NCBI GenBank assembly: GCA_903832475.1
Contig: CAILBQ010000784.1
Location: 1 to 11,590, forward strand
DNA from: an uncultured Acidobacteriota bacterium
Lineage (GTDB): Bacteria; Acidobacteriota; Terriglobia; Terriglobales; Acidobacteriaceae
DNA length: 11,590 nucleotides
Direction of reading: 5' to 3'
Part shown: positions 6,210 through 11,590 of the stretch, piece by piece
How the letters are laid out: each line of letters starts with the position of its first letter
Position numbering within the stretch: position 1 is the stretch's first letter
Notes under the pieces: model-generated
Database searches by the model: none
The model's input: only the letters and a program-made list of their open reading frames with translations
Told to the model about the DNA's origin: nothing
Program-made: the position numbers and the translations under genes

Positions 6210-6719
6210 TTATTTCGCCGCAACCAGCTCCGCAACCACCGCGGAAAGTTTATCGAGTATCTGGTTCCAGCCCTCGAGCTGCCCGCTGTTCTTGGCGCTC
6301 TCCATCGGTTCATTGCCAATGAAGGTAAGCTTCGTCTGGCCGTTCCCGAGATCCTCAAAAAGAGTCACATCGTACGCGTCGTCAATCGCCTCATGCTCGA
6401 TGCCTAGCTGCGCAGGGTCAATCCTGTTTCCCTCCGGATCGGAAAAGTACATCAACGAAACGATCTTCTCGTTGGGAATAATCTCGTGGTATTCCACGCC
6501 ATTCCAGAACTCCTGGCCATCCGGCGATCTCATGCAGCAGAGAAACTTCCCTCCCACACGAAAATCCATCTTGCACACAGGAGCAGTGAAACCCTTCGGT
6601 CCCCACCACTGCATGATGTACTTGGGGTCTGTCCACGCCTTCCAAACCAGCTCGCGTGGGGCATCGAAAATCCTGGTGATCGTCATCCGCTCTGTCTCGT
6701 TCACGGTGCTATTTGTCAT
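6210..6719 (-). CDS. SRPBCC/AHSA1 (COG3832-type) protein
   Basis: This 169-residue soluble protein has the AHSA1 form of the START/Bet v 1-like helix-grip fold. Diagnostic parts are ITRIFDAPRELVWKAWTDP (14-32), the WWGP motif (38-41), DFRVGGKF (52-59), and the closing TLFEDLGNGQTKLTF and GWNQILDKLSAVV segments. Known: these proteins have a large hydrophobic cavity for small ligands; despite the name they are not shown to act on Hsp90 in bacteria, and most are uncharacterised. The ATG at 6717-6719 lies inside the end of the ArsR gene, an 11-bp overlap (ATGACAAATAG), with GAGGAGG just before it, so translation is probably coupled. An ArsR gene next to an AHSA1 gene is a common pair. The ligand is unknown. 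Confidence 0.92.
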   Translation of the reverse strand: MTNSTVNETERMTITRIFDAPRELVWKAWTDPKYIMQWWGPKGFTAPVCKMDFRVGGKFLCCMRSPDGQEFWNGVEYHEIIPNEKIVSLMYFSDPEGNRIDPAQLGIEHEAIDDAYDVTLFEDLGNGQTKLTFIGNEPMESAKNSGQLEGWNQILDKLSAVVAELVAAK

Positions 6720-7053
6720 CTCTGACCTCCTCTTTTTTCATTTGCTTCACAACTTCACCGAACTTGTCCAAACTCTCTTCCCAGAATCGCCGATAACTGA
6801 ACGCCCAGTCGCTGACTGTCTTGATCGCCTCCGGCCTCAGCGTGCAAACACTTTCACGTCCGCACTTCCTCTTGGTTACAATCCGCGCCCGCACCAGGTA
6901 GGCAATATGCTTCGAAATCATCTGCTGCGACAGGGCAAACGGTTCCGTCAATCCACGCACCGAAGCCGGTCCCCGCGCGAGCCGTTCGATCATCGCTCTC
7001 CGCGTCGGATCCGATAAAGCTGCAAACGTTGTATCCAATCTATCCACAACCAT
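6709..7053 (-). CDS. ArsR-family transcriptional repressor
   Basis: This 114-residue winged-helix regulator opens with LDTTFAALSDPTRRAMIERL (6-25), the hallmark of the ArsR subgroup that accompanies AHSA1 genes. The HTH and wing span about 31-72 (SVRGLTEPFALSQQMISKHI and LRPEA after the wing). The usual metal-binding motif ELCVCDL is absent; C64 and C70 lie in the wing instead, so metal sensing of the ArsR/SmtB kind is not supported. The ATG at 7051-7053 has no Shine-Dalgarno. A GTG two codons later (7045-7047) is an alternative start that would fit a leaderless mRNA. The start region lies in a 24-bp near-palindrome, consistent with autorepression. It forms an operon with the overlapping AHSA1 gene downstream. 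Confidence 0.93.
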   Translation of the reverse strand: MVVDRLDTTFAALSDPTRRAMIERLARGPASVRGLTEPFALSQQMISKHIAYLVRARIVTKRKCGRESVCTLRPEAIKTVSDWAFSYRRFWEESLDKFGEVVKQMKKEEVRDDK

Positions 7054-7065
7054 ATGGTAGTGGAT
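7042..7065. promoter_or_regulatory. 24-bp palindrome at the ArsR start (putative operator)
   Basis: ATCCACAACCAT (7042-7053) is followed directly by ATGGTAGTGGAT (7054-7065); the halves are reverse complements at 11 of 12 positions. The site covers the ArsR start codon and the putative -10. ArsR-family dimers bind 12-2-12-like palindromes of this size, so an autoregulatory operator is the simplest reading. Confidence 0.65.
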
Positions 7066-7081
7066 TTGGCCCTAATGTCAA
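7054..7081 (-). promoter_or_regulatory. Putative arsR-AHSA1 operon promoter
   Basis: On the minus strand a consensus TTGACA (7076-7081) is followed after 16 nt by TACCAT (7054-7059), a 4 of 6 match to the -10 consensus. Transcription would then start near 7047, the G of the GTG codon, predicting a leaderless message. The -10 lies inside the palindrome. Confidence 0.5.
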
Positions 7082-7186
7082 CCAGAAATCTCGTGGTTCA
7101 TATAAAAACTCTTGATCCGCGCACCAAACGCAACGAACGCCCGCCCTGTGCCCCATTCATCGCAGCCTCATCGCGATGAGTGGGCG

Positions 7187-7231
7187 GCCTCCTGAACGCA
7201 GTGAAGGACCTGCGGATGTCTTGAACGATCC
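7187..7231 (+). repeat. Degenerate direct repeat, copy 1
   Basis: The copy contains CCTGAACGCAGTGAAGGACC and ends TGAACGATCC. It matches copy 2 at 7274 at roughly four of five positions over 45 bp with no gap, 87 bp apart. Both resemble the dispersed CATCCTGAGCGAAGCGAAGGACC intergenic repeat. Confidence 0.55.
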
Positions 7232-7273
7232 ACCCTGTCCAACACGCGTTACAGGCCCCGACCCAATCAAGCG

Positions 7274-7318
7274 TCATCCTGAACGAAGGGAAGGATCCGC
7301 GGTTGGTCCGAACGATCC
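7274..7318 (+). repeat. Degenerate direct repeat, copy 2
   Basis: The copy begins TCATCCTGAACGAAGGGAAG, continues with GATCCGCGG and ends CGAACGATCC. Its start is closer to the dispersed consensus than copy 1. It lies 87 bp after copy 1 in the same orientation. Confidence 0.55.
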
Positions 7319-7697
7319 CTGCCCAGCGCGAGGACAATCATCGACAGACTGCAGCCATGCCAGTCCCAGCACCAATCAAACCCAGAAAGCACGAAATCAG
7401 AATTGGGGACGAGTTGCCCACCATCCACCTAGAGACCGCAGACCTGGTTCTACCCGAGTTCCGGTGAGTGATTTAGCCAGACACCAACTGAGCTGATCAA
7501 GAGAAAGACAAGCCGGCTTCAAATTACTTACAGTGTCCGACTTGTCGTCGCCTTGGTTCGATGATCAATACGCGCGTTCCGTTCCCAGGTCTCGAACAGT
7601 TCGCCAAGGCTACCCCCAAAAGGGGAGCTCATCTCGATCGAAGTCAGTCTGAACTCTATCGATTTGCGGCCATACACTTGACATCATGAAAGCTCTG

Positions 7698-7718
7698 TGC
7701 GGGCCAGAAATGCCCGCA
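7698..7718 (-). terminator. Weak hairpin downstream of the MDR oxidoreductase
   Basis: TGCGGGC (7698-7704) and GCCCGCA (7712-7718) form a perfect 7-bp stem with a 7-nt loop, 59 nt past the stop of the minus-strand operon. On that strand it is not followed by a strong T tract, so terminator function is only possible. Confidence 0.3.
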
Positions 7719-7777
7719 AAGCGATTGACGATGCGAGAGAACTTCAGCAAGTCATTGCAATAGCGAGCAGCGGCGGT

Positions 7778-8752
7778 TCAGAAAAGCTCAAGAACGACCT
7801 TGCCTTTGCTGGCATGCGCCACGGCGTCGTAGGCAGAGCCAATATCGGTGCCGAAGTCTTGTTCCGCGAGGATTGGCTTCAGTCGTTTCGCATTCGCTAG
7901 CGCGGCTGCCTCTTCGAGTATGTGGCCGTGATTGGCGCGGCCGTTTCCAGACAAAAGCGGGAGCAGCGTAAAGACACCGGAGTACGTAGCCGCCCGAAAG
8001 GAAAGAGGAGCGAGCGCGTGTGTGCCCCAGCCGAGACAACTGACGACATGCCCGGTATAGCGTTTGACGGCATGGAAGGAAGCGTCAAGGACTGGGCCGC
8101 CAATGGTGTCATAGACGATGTCAAAACCTTCCCCGCCCGTGTACTCGTTGACGTAGTCAGCGACTGAGGCATTACGATCAATCGCTGTTGCACCGAGCGC
8201 TTCGACGAGTTCGCGTCTGTCCCTCGAGACCGTGGTGAAGACCTTTGCGCCGCGCGCGAGCGCCAACTGGATTGCGGAGTACCCGACGCCGCCTGCACCG
8301 GCGTGAATGAGGACCGTATGACCGGCGTGGACCTGAGCACGATCCACGAGGCCTTCCCAGGCGGTAATGGTGACCAGTGGGAGTGCGGCGGCCTGACGCA
8401 TAGTGAGCGCCGAGGATTTATGGGCAAGAAGCGCGGCGTCCGAAGCTATGTACTCAGCCAATGTCCCCTGAAGGCCGGCGACGCCTCCAACCATGCCGTA
8501 GACTTCGTCACCGCGCTTGAATGCGGTGACGTTCGTGCCGACAGCTTCGACTGTGCCGGCCATGTCGATACCGAGGATGGCAGGCAGTGGCTGCTTCGCG
8601 TGGCCACCCTCTCCGGCGCGGATCTTCGTGTCGAGTGGATTGACGCCGCTCGCAGAAATCTTTACCAGCACCTGATCAGATGTGGGCTCGGGAGTGGCGA
8701 CCTCGATCCGTTGGAATGGGCCGTTGGGCTTTTCTACGATGAAGGCTTTCAT
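7778..8752 (-). CDS. MDR-family NADP-dependent quinone oxidoreductase-like protein
   Basis: This complete 324-residue protein belongs to the medium-chain dehydrogenase/reductase superfamily, zeta-crystallin/quinone-reductase side. The GroES-like N-terminal domain (about 1-115) includes GVNPLDTKIRAGEG (36-49) and GIDMAGTVEAVG (61-72). The Rossmann domain has AGAGGVG (151-157), the usual NADPH-binding AxxGGVG motif. The catalytic and structural zinc ligands of alcohol dehydrogenases are absent, so it should be zinc-free and reduce quinones or activated enones with NADPH. It ends KGKVVLELF, typical for the family. It overlaps the upstream flavoprotein gene as ATGA (8749-8752), indicating coupled translation in one operon. 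The substrate is unknown; a role in handling reactive electrophiles is inferred from family and context. Confidence 0.93.
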   Translation of the reverse strand: MKAFIVEKPNGPFQRIEVATPEPTSDQVLVKISASGVNPLDTKIRAGEGGHAKQPLPAILGIDMAGTVEAVGTNVTAFKRGDEVYGMVGGVAGLQGTLAEYIASDAALLAHKSSALTMRQAAALPLVTITAWEGLVDRAQVHAGHTVLIHAGAGGVGYSAIQLALARGAKVFTTVSRDRRELVEALGATAIDRNASVADYVNEYTGGEGFDIVYDTIGGPVLDASFHAVKRYTGHVVSCLGWGTHALAPLSFRAATYSGVFTLLPLLSGNGRANHGHILEEAAALANAKRLKPILAEQDFGTDIGSAYDAVAHASKGKVVLELF

Positions 8753-10188
8753 CGATCTCCCCCCTCGTGAGCGCTCACTGTCGGTGCTGACATAAAGAGG
8801 AGAACGAGTCCCTCAGTCAGCGTGGGGTGGGTGAGGATGGCATCGCGCAAGGCCGTGTAAGGAAGCTTGCCCAGCATGGCGATTTGAACGGCAGACATGA
8901 TCTCACCGCCTCCAACGCCGAAGACAGTGAAGCCGAGAATGCTGTCGTTTTCGGCGACGAGAGCTTTCATGAATCCACGAGTTTCCGAGAGTGTGCGTGT
9001 GCGTAAGTCGGCGGCCATGGGCATTTTGAAGAGACGATAGCGAATGCCTTTTTTCTTTGCGTCCGTTTCACTCAGCCCTACATGCGCGACCTCTGGATCG
9101 GTGAACAGGGTAGAGGGGACCTGTCGGCCGGTGGTGACCCGGTTGCCGCCCGCGAAGTTGTCACGCAGGACCCGGAAGTCATCCAGTGCGATGTGGGTGA
9201 ACTGCGGGCTGCCTGACACTTCGCCAACGGCGAAAATGCCGGGAGCGGTGGTTTCGAGCCTTTCATTTACCTTGATGAAACCCTGGTCGGTGAGTTCGAC
9301 GCCCGCAACATCGAGGCCAATGCCGTCGGTGTTCGGAGTCCGGCCTGTGGCGACCAGGATATGCGTGGCGTTGACGGTCTTTGTTGCGCCGTGTTGAGCA
9401 GAGGTGATCGTTACAGATTCGCCTGAGGTGCCGTTCACTTCTGCAACAGTAGCGTTGAGCAGGACGTTGATGCCTTCCTCGTGGAACAGATTCTCAATGC
9501 CCGCGCTGACGTCGGGATCTTCCCCATGAAGGAGTGTAGCGTTGCGCTCAATGACCGTAACTTCGCTGCCAAGGCGACGCATGGCCTGCGCAAACTCAAG
9601 GCCGATGTAACCGCCGCCAAGGATAACGAGATGTTCGGGGAGTGTGTCGAGTTCGAGGGCTTCGATGTGTGTGAGTGGGCCGCACTCAGCCAGCCCGGGG
9701 ATTTTGGATATCGAAGCGCGCGTGCCAGTCCCGATGACGATGCGCTTGCCTGTCATGCGACGCTTGCTGCCGTCGGACATGTCTACTTCCAGAAGTTTGG
9801 GTCCGATGAAGTGGCCGTGACCGAGAATAAACGTAGTGCCCGAACCATCGTAGTTGCGAACGTGAATGTCGACGAGTTCTTTCACCATTTTGCGTTTGCG
9901 ATTGGTTACGGCAGCCATATCGACGGTGTAGCTGGGGATGTTGATGCCGAACTCTGCAGCGCGGGCGACGTAGGAAGCTACCTTGGCGGAGTGGATGATG
10001 TTTTTACTCGGAAGGCAGGCAATGTTCGGGCAGGAGCCACCAATCCATTTGCGCTCGACCATGGCAACGCGCTGGCCTTGGCGAGCGAGCGTCCAGGCGA
10101 GGAACTTGGAACCTTCGCCGCTGCCTATGACTACGAGATCGTACTCCTCGTGGGTGCGTGTGGAGTTGTCAGTAGGAACTGTCGTCAT
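8749..10188 (-). CDS. FAD-dependent pyridine nucleotide-disulfide oxidoreductase (mercuric reductase/lipoamide dehydrogenase-like)
   Basis: This 479-residue class I flavoprotein disulfide reductase has its FAD site at GSGEGS (about 22-27), the redox disulfide C53-x4-C58 in GGSCPNIACLPSK, the NAD(P) site GGGYIG (191-196), the ATGRTPN segment (280-286), and the C-terminal dimerisation domain with the catalytic His-Glu pair in HPTLTE (H454, E459). The second FAD motif reads FAVGEV rather than the usual GD, so E323 replaces the common Asp. It lacks the N-terminal HMA domain and the C-terminal vicinal cysteines of true MerA, so mercury reduction is not supported. A TTG at 10191 is possible as a start, but the ATG at 10186-10188 fits GGAGG (10194-10198) at 5-nt spacing. 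It is first in an operon with the MDR gene and divergent from the AraC gene. The substrate is unknown. Confidence 0.93.
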   Translation of the reverse strand: MTTVPTDNSTRTHEEYDLVVIGSGEGSKFLAWTLARQGQRVAMVERKWIGGSCPNIACLPSKNIIHSAKVASYVARAAEFGINIPSYTVDMAAVTNRKRKMVKELVDIHVRNYDGSGTTFILGHGHFIGPKLLEVDMSDGSKRRMTGKRIVIGTGTRASISKIPGLAECGPLTHIEALELDTLPEHLVILGGGYIGLEFAQAMRRLGSEVTVIERNATLLHGEDPDVSAGIENLFHEEGINVLLNATVAEVNGTSGESVTITSAQHGATKTVNATHILVATGRTPNTDGIGLDVAGVELTDQGFIKVNERLETTAPGIFAVGEVSGSPQFTHIALDDFRVLRDNFAGGNRVTTGRQVPSTLFTDPEVAHVGLSETDAKKKGIRYRLFKMPMAADLRTRTLSETRGFMKALVAENDSILGFTVFGVGGGEIMSAVQIAMLGKLPYTALRDAILTHPTLTEGLVLLFMSAPTVSAHEGGDR

Positions 10189-10193
10189 CAAAG

Positions 10194-10198
10194 CCTCC
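10194..10198 (-). promoter_or_regulatory. Ribosome binding site deciding the flavoprotein start
   Basis: GGAGG on the minus strand lies 5 nt before the ATG at 10188 and only 2 nt before the TTG at 10191, so the ATG is preferred. Confidence 0.7.
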
Positions 10199-10230
10199 AG
10201 GAACTATCTGGGTTGATGATGAACGCCTTC

Positions 10231-10258
10231 TTTATACTCGAAGTCACTTAGAGTATCG
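10231..10258 (-). promoter_or_regulatory. Putative promoter of the flavoprotein-MDR operon
   Basis: On the minus strand TATAAA (10231-10236) is a good -10. The -35 position, 16 nt upstream (10253-10258), reads CGATAC, a poor match, as expected for an activator-dependent promoter. One of the two direct repeats lies over this -35. Confidence 0.5.
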
Positions 10259-10279
10259 GAAAGCTGCTTCAGAGTATCG
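10234..10279. promoter_or_regulatory. AraC-type operator cluster: two direct repeats 21 bp apart plus an inverted half-site
   Basis: AGAGTATCG occurs at 10250-10258 and again at 10271-10279, exactly 21 bp apart. A third, inverted half-site ATACTC (10234-10239) forms a 23-bp imperfect palindrome with the first copy (through 10256), 10 of 11 pairs being complementary apart from two positions. AraC-family proteins commonly bind tandem half-sites about 21 bp apart, overlapping the -35. The likely binder is the AraC protein encoded next to it. Confidence 0.6.
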
Positions 10280-10292
10280 ATGCGAGGTCAAT

Positions 10293-11129
10293 CTGGATAA
10301 ACTGTCCCCTTTTCTGTCACGCTTTTCCTTGACCGCGAGAGTTTTCCTCGCCGGGCATATCTGTGGGACGACATCCGATCATGCGACCAGGACCGCCGGG
10401 CATCTTCATGTCCTACGTAGCGGCAAGCTCAGCATTTTGAATCAAGAAGGTGCTCCGACCGTGTTCGAGGAGCCGACAGTGCTGCTTTATCCTAGGCCCG
10501 AAAAACATAGATTTCAAACCGAAGGCGCCGATATCGTCTGCGCGTTTGTAGAGTTTGGCGCGGGGATGCTCAACCCTCTTGCGACAGCTCTTCCGAACTT
10601 GGTGGTCGTCCCGTTGGCTTCAATCCCGGAGCTCGGCCCTGCCGTAAGCTTATTGTTTGCCGAGGCGTTTGCTGACAAAGATGGGAGGCAGGCGGCTGTA
10701 GATCGGCTGGCAGAGTACTTTTTAGTTCTCTTGCTGCGGTCCGCAATGAATTCAGGCCTGACCACCAGCGGCATACTGACGGCGCTTGCGGATACACATC
10801 TTGCCAAAGCGCTTGCCGCGATGCATGAGCGGCCGGAGCATCCCTGGACCTTGGAAGAACTTGGCCGCATGGCAGGGATGTCTCGCGCTCGGTTTGCGGC
10901 GCATTTTCTTGCCACCATGGACCAGACTCCCTTCGAATACCTGGCTCTCTGGCGCATCGGGATCGCGCAATCGTTACTGAAGAAGGGTGAGTCGCTGAAG
11001 ATGATCGCGCCATCCGTCGGATATGCCAGCGCGGGAGCTTTGATCCGATCGTTTTCTCAATACGTGGGCATGCCTCCCATGGCTTGGCTGGCGTCCCAGC
11101 AATCTGGTGAGATCGAAATGCGCCAGTGA
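10293..11129 (+). CDS. AraC-family regulator with cupin sensor domain
   Basis: The N-terminal half is an AraC-type cupin (Cupin_6-like): LTARVFLAG, GHLHVLRSGKLSI, PTVLLYPRPEKHRF, ADIVCAFVEFGAG. The C-terminal half holds two HTH motifs, at about 186-205 (TLEELGRMAGMSRARF) and 234-254 (LKMIAPSVGYASAGALIRSF). Start choice is difficult. TTG at 10329 is the first usual start codon but has no Shine-Dalgarno and would remove the conserved family N-terminus. The upstream in-frame sequence LDKLSPFLSRFSLTARVF fits the family, pointing to a CTG start at 10293 after GAGG (10284-10287), giving 278 residues. A base error near ATG 10280 is another explanation. The protein probably controls the divergent redox operon and itself; its effector is unknown. 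Confidence 0.85.
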   Translation: MDKLSPFLSRFSLTARVFLAGHICGTTSDHATRTAGHLHVLRSGKLSILNQEGAPTVFEEPTVLLYPRPEKHRFQTEGADIVCAFVEFGAGMLNPLATALPNLVVVPLASIPELGPAVSLLFAEAFADKDGRQAAVDRLAEYFLVLLLRSAMNSGLTTSGILTALADTHLAKALAAMHERPEHPWTLEELGRMAGMSRARFAAHFLATMDQTPFEYLALWRIGIAQSLLKKGESLKMIAPSVGYASAGALIRSFSQYVGMPPMAWLASQQSGEIEMRQ

Positions 11130-11590
11130 CCACATACGGTCAACCTCCTGAATCCGAGCGATATTCGCGAGTTTCCGCTTCTGCTGATCCACTCGCGAGG
11201 AAAGGTTGCCCACAAGAGCGGTCTGAGATTGCTGTTGACGAGGGCGTTTTTCGGGAGTGGATCCGGACAAGATGGTTTGCGAGGTCCGACACAGGAGTCT
11301 CGAGGAATTGCGTTGCGATGACCCTGACTGACCTTTCATTCCCGATCCGGGAACGGGCAGTCTAGCCAGTGCAGTTTCTTGCCGTAAGTCTCTCCGAAAA
11401 GGCGCACAATAAGATCTAGCGAACGGCGAAGGAAAAGCCATATTCAGGGTTGTGCCAACCGGCGAAGTTTGCGTGAAGTGCATCTTGAAAGGGCGCAAAA
11501 CGCCCCTGAAACGCCCCGTTTTAGAGCGTATATCCATAACAAAAATAAAGAGATAGAGGTAGTGAAGAGACACAAGGGGCGGGGGGGGGG
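11130..11590. other. Gene-free 3' end of the window
   Basis: No convincing gene is present. The open minus-strand frame covering 10974-11573 runs antisense to the AraC HTH and has no domain. Near the end is a small hairpin, GGGCG (11491-11495) with CGCCC (11501-11505), and an 11-bp-spaced direct repeat of AACGCCCC (11499-11506 and 11510-11517). The base composition becomes AT-richer near 11520-11570. The window ends in a run of ten or more G. Confidence 0.45.
11580..11590 (+). other. Terminal poly-G run (likely read or contig-end artefact)
   Basis: The last eleven bases are C followed by ten G, right after AAGGGG. Such a run at a sequence end is typical of no-signal calls in two-colour sequencing or of an unresolved homopolymer, and should not be read biologically. 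Confidence 0.5.

Larger units (their letters stand above)
7066..7777. other. Gene-free region of about 710 bp
   Basis: No convincing gene is present; the short open frames have no recognisable motif and no good ribosome site. It contains the arsR promoter at the left end, the 14-bp perfect palindrome CTCATCGCGATGAG (7167-7180), two degenerate direct repeats (7187-7231, 7274-7318) and a small hairpin (7698-7718). In 7320-7690 I see nothing definable; it may be decayed sequence. Confidence 0.5.

Noticed and set aside
6085..7017. 310-codon plus-strand frame opposite AHSA1 and ArsR
   Set aside because: No domain pattern, and antisense to two well-supported genes.
7697..7900. Small plus-strand frame at 7697
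   Set aside because: Most of it is antisense to the MDR C-terminus; no ribosome site or motif.
8749..10188. True mercuric reductase (merA)
   Set aside because: No HMA domain, no C-terminal Cys pair and no other mer genes nearby.
9481..10251. 256-codon plus-strand frame opposite the flavoprotein
   Set aside because: Antisense to the FAD/CxxxxC region; no recognisable domain of its own.
10974..11573. 199-codon minus-strand frame at the right end
   Set aside because: Overlaps the AraC HTH in antisense, no motifs, Ser/Arg/Gln-rich shadow composition.

Overview
The window is GC-rich and densely coded. Its content suggests a soil-type member of the Acidobacteriota, class Terriglobia. The pointers are a secreted NHL beta-propeller protein with a C-terminal choice-of-anchor/Ig-like domain, an EF-P with a PGN tip loop, degenerate repeats of the CATCCTGAGCGAAG...GGACC type, and divergent AraC/flavoprotein/MDR oxidoreductase genes. 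The taxonomic call is an inference, not a proof. No rRNA, tRNA, CRISPR array, transposase or integrase is visible.

Layout. (1) Positions 1-724, plus strand: a Phd/YefM-type antitoxin and a VapC-like PIN toxin overlapping by 4 bp, with an inverted repeat across the ribosome binding site. (2) 737-2091, minus strand: elongation factor P, then 18 nt later a HEPN-domain protein, then a GTG-started uncharacterised partner overlapping it by 22 bp. The HEPN/partner pair behind EF-P is the best candidate here for an undescribed system. (3) 2267-2826, minus strand: an XRE-type regulator whose helix-turn-helix core has been pushed out of frame by a 1-nt and a 5-nt insertion that cancel, followed by a 69-residue two-TM protein. 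(4) 3279-5861, plus strand: an 860-residue exported NHL-repeat protein whose 12 mature cysteines fall into local pairs. (5) 6210-7053, minus strand: an ArsR repressor and an AHSA1/SRPBCC protein overlapping by 11 bp, with a near-perfect palindrome centred next to the ArsR start. (6) 7066-7777: a gene-free stretch with two degenerate direct repeats. (7) 7778-11129: an MDR quinone-oxidoreductase-like gene and a CxxxxC flavoprotein disulfide reductase, overlapping by 4 bp, transcribed divergently from an AraC regulator. The region between them holds direct repeats exactly 21 bp apart, one over the putative -35 of the oxidoreductase operon. (8) 11130-11590: no gene seen; the window ends in a G run.

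How the genes fit together. VapBC-like and ArsR/AHSA1 are self-contained, probably autoregulated modules. The AraC protein probably controls the two redox genes from the shared intergenic region. EF-P is the only obvious core housekeeping gene, and the HEPN pair probably shares its transcript.
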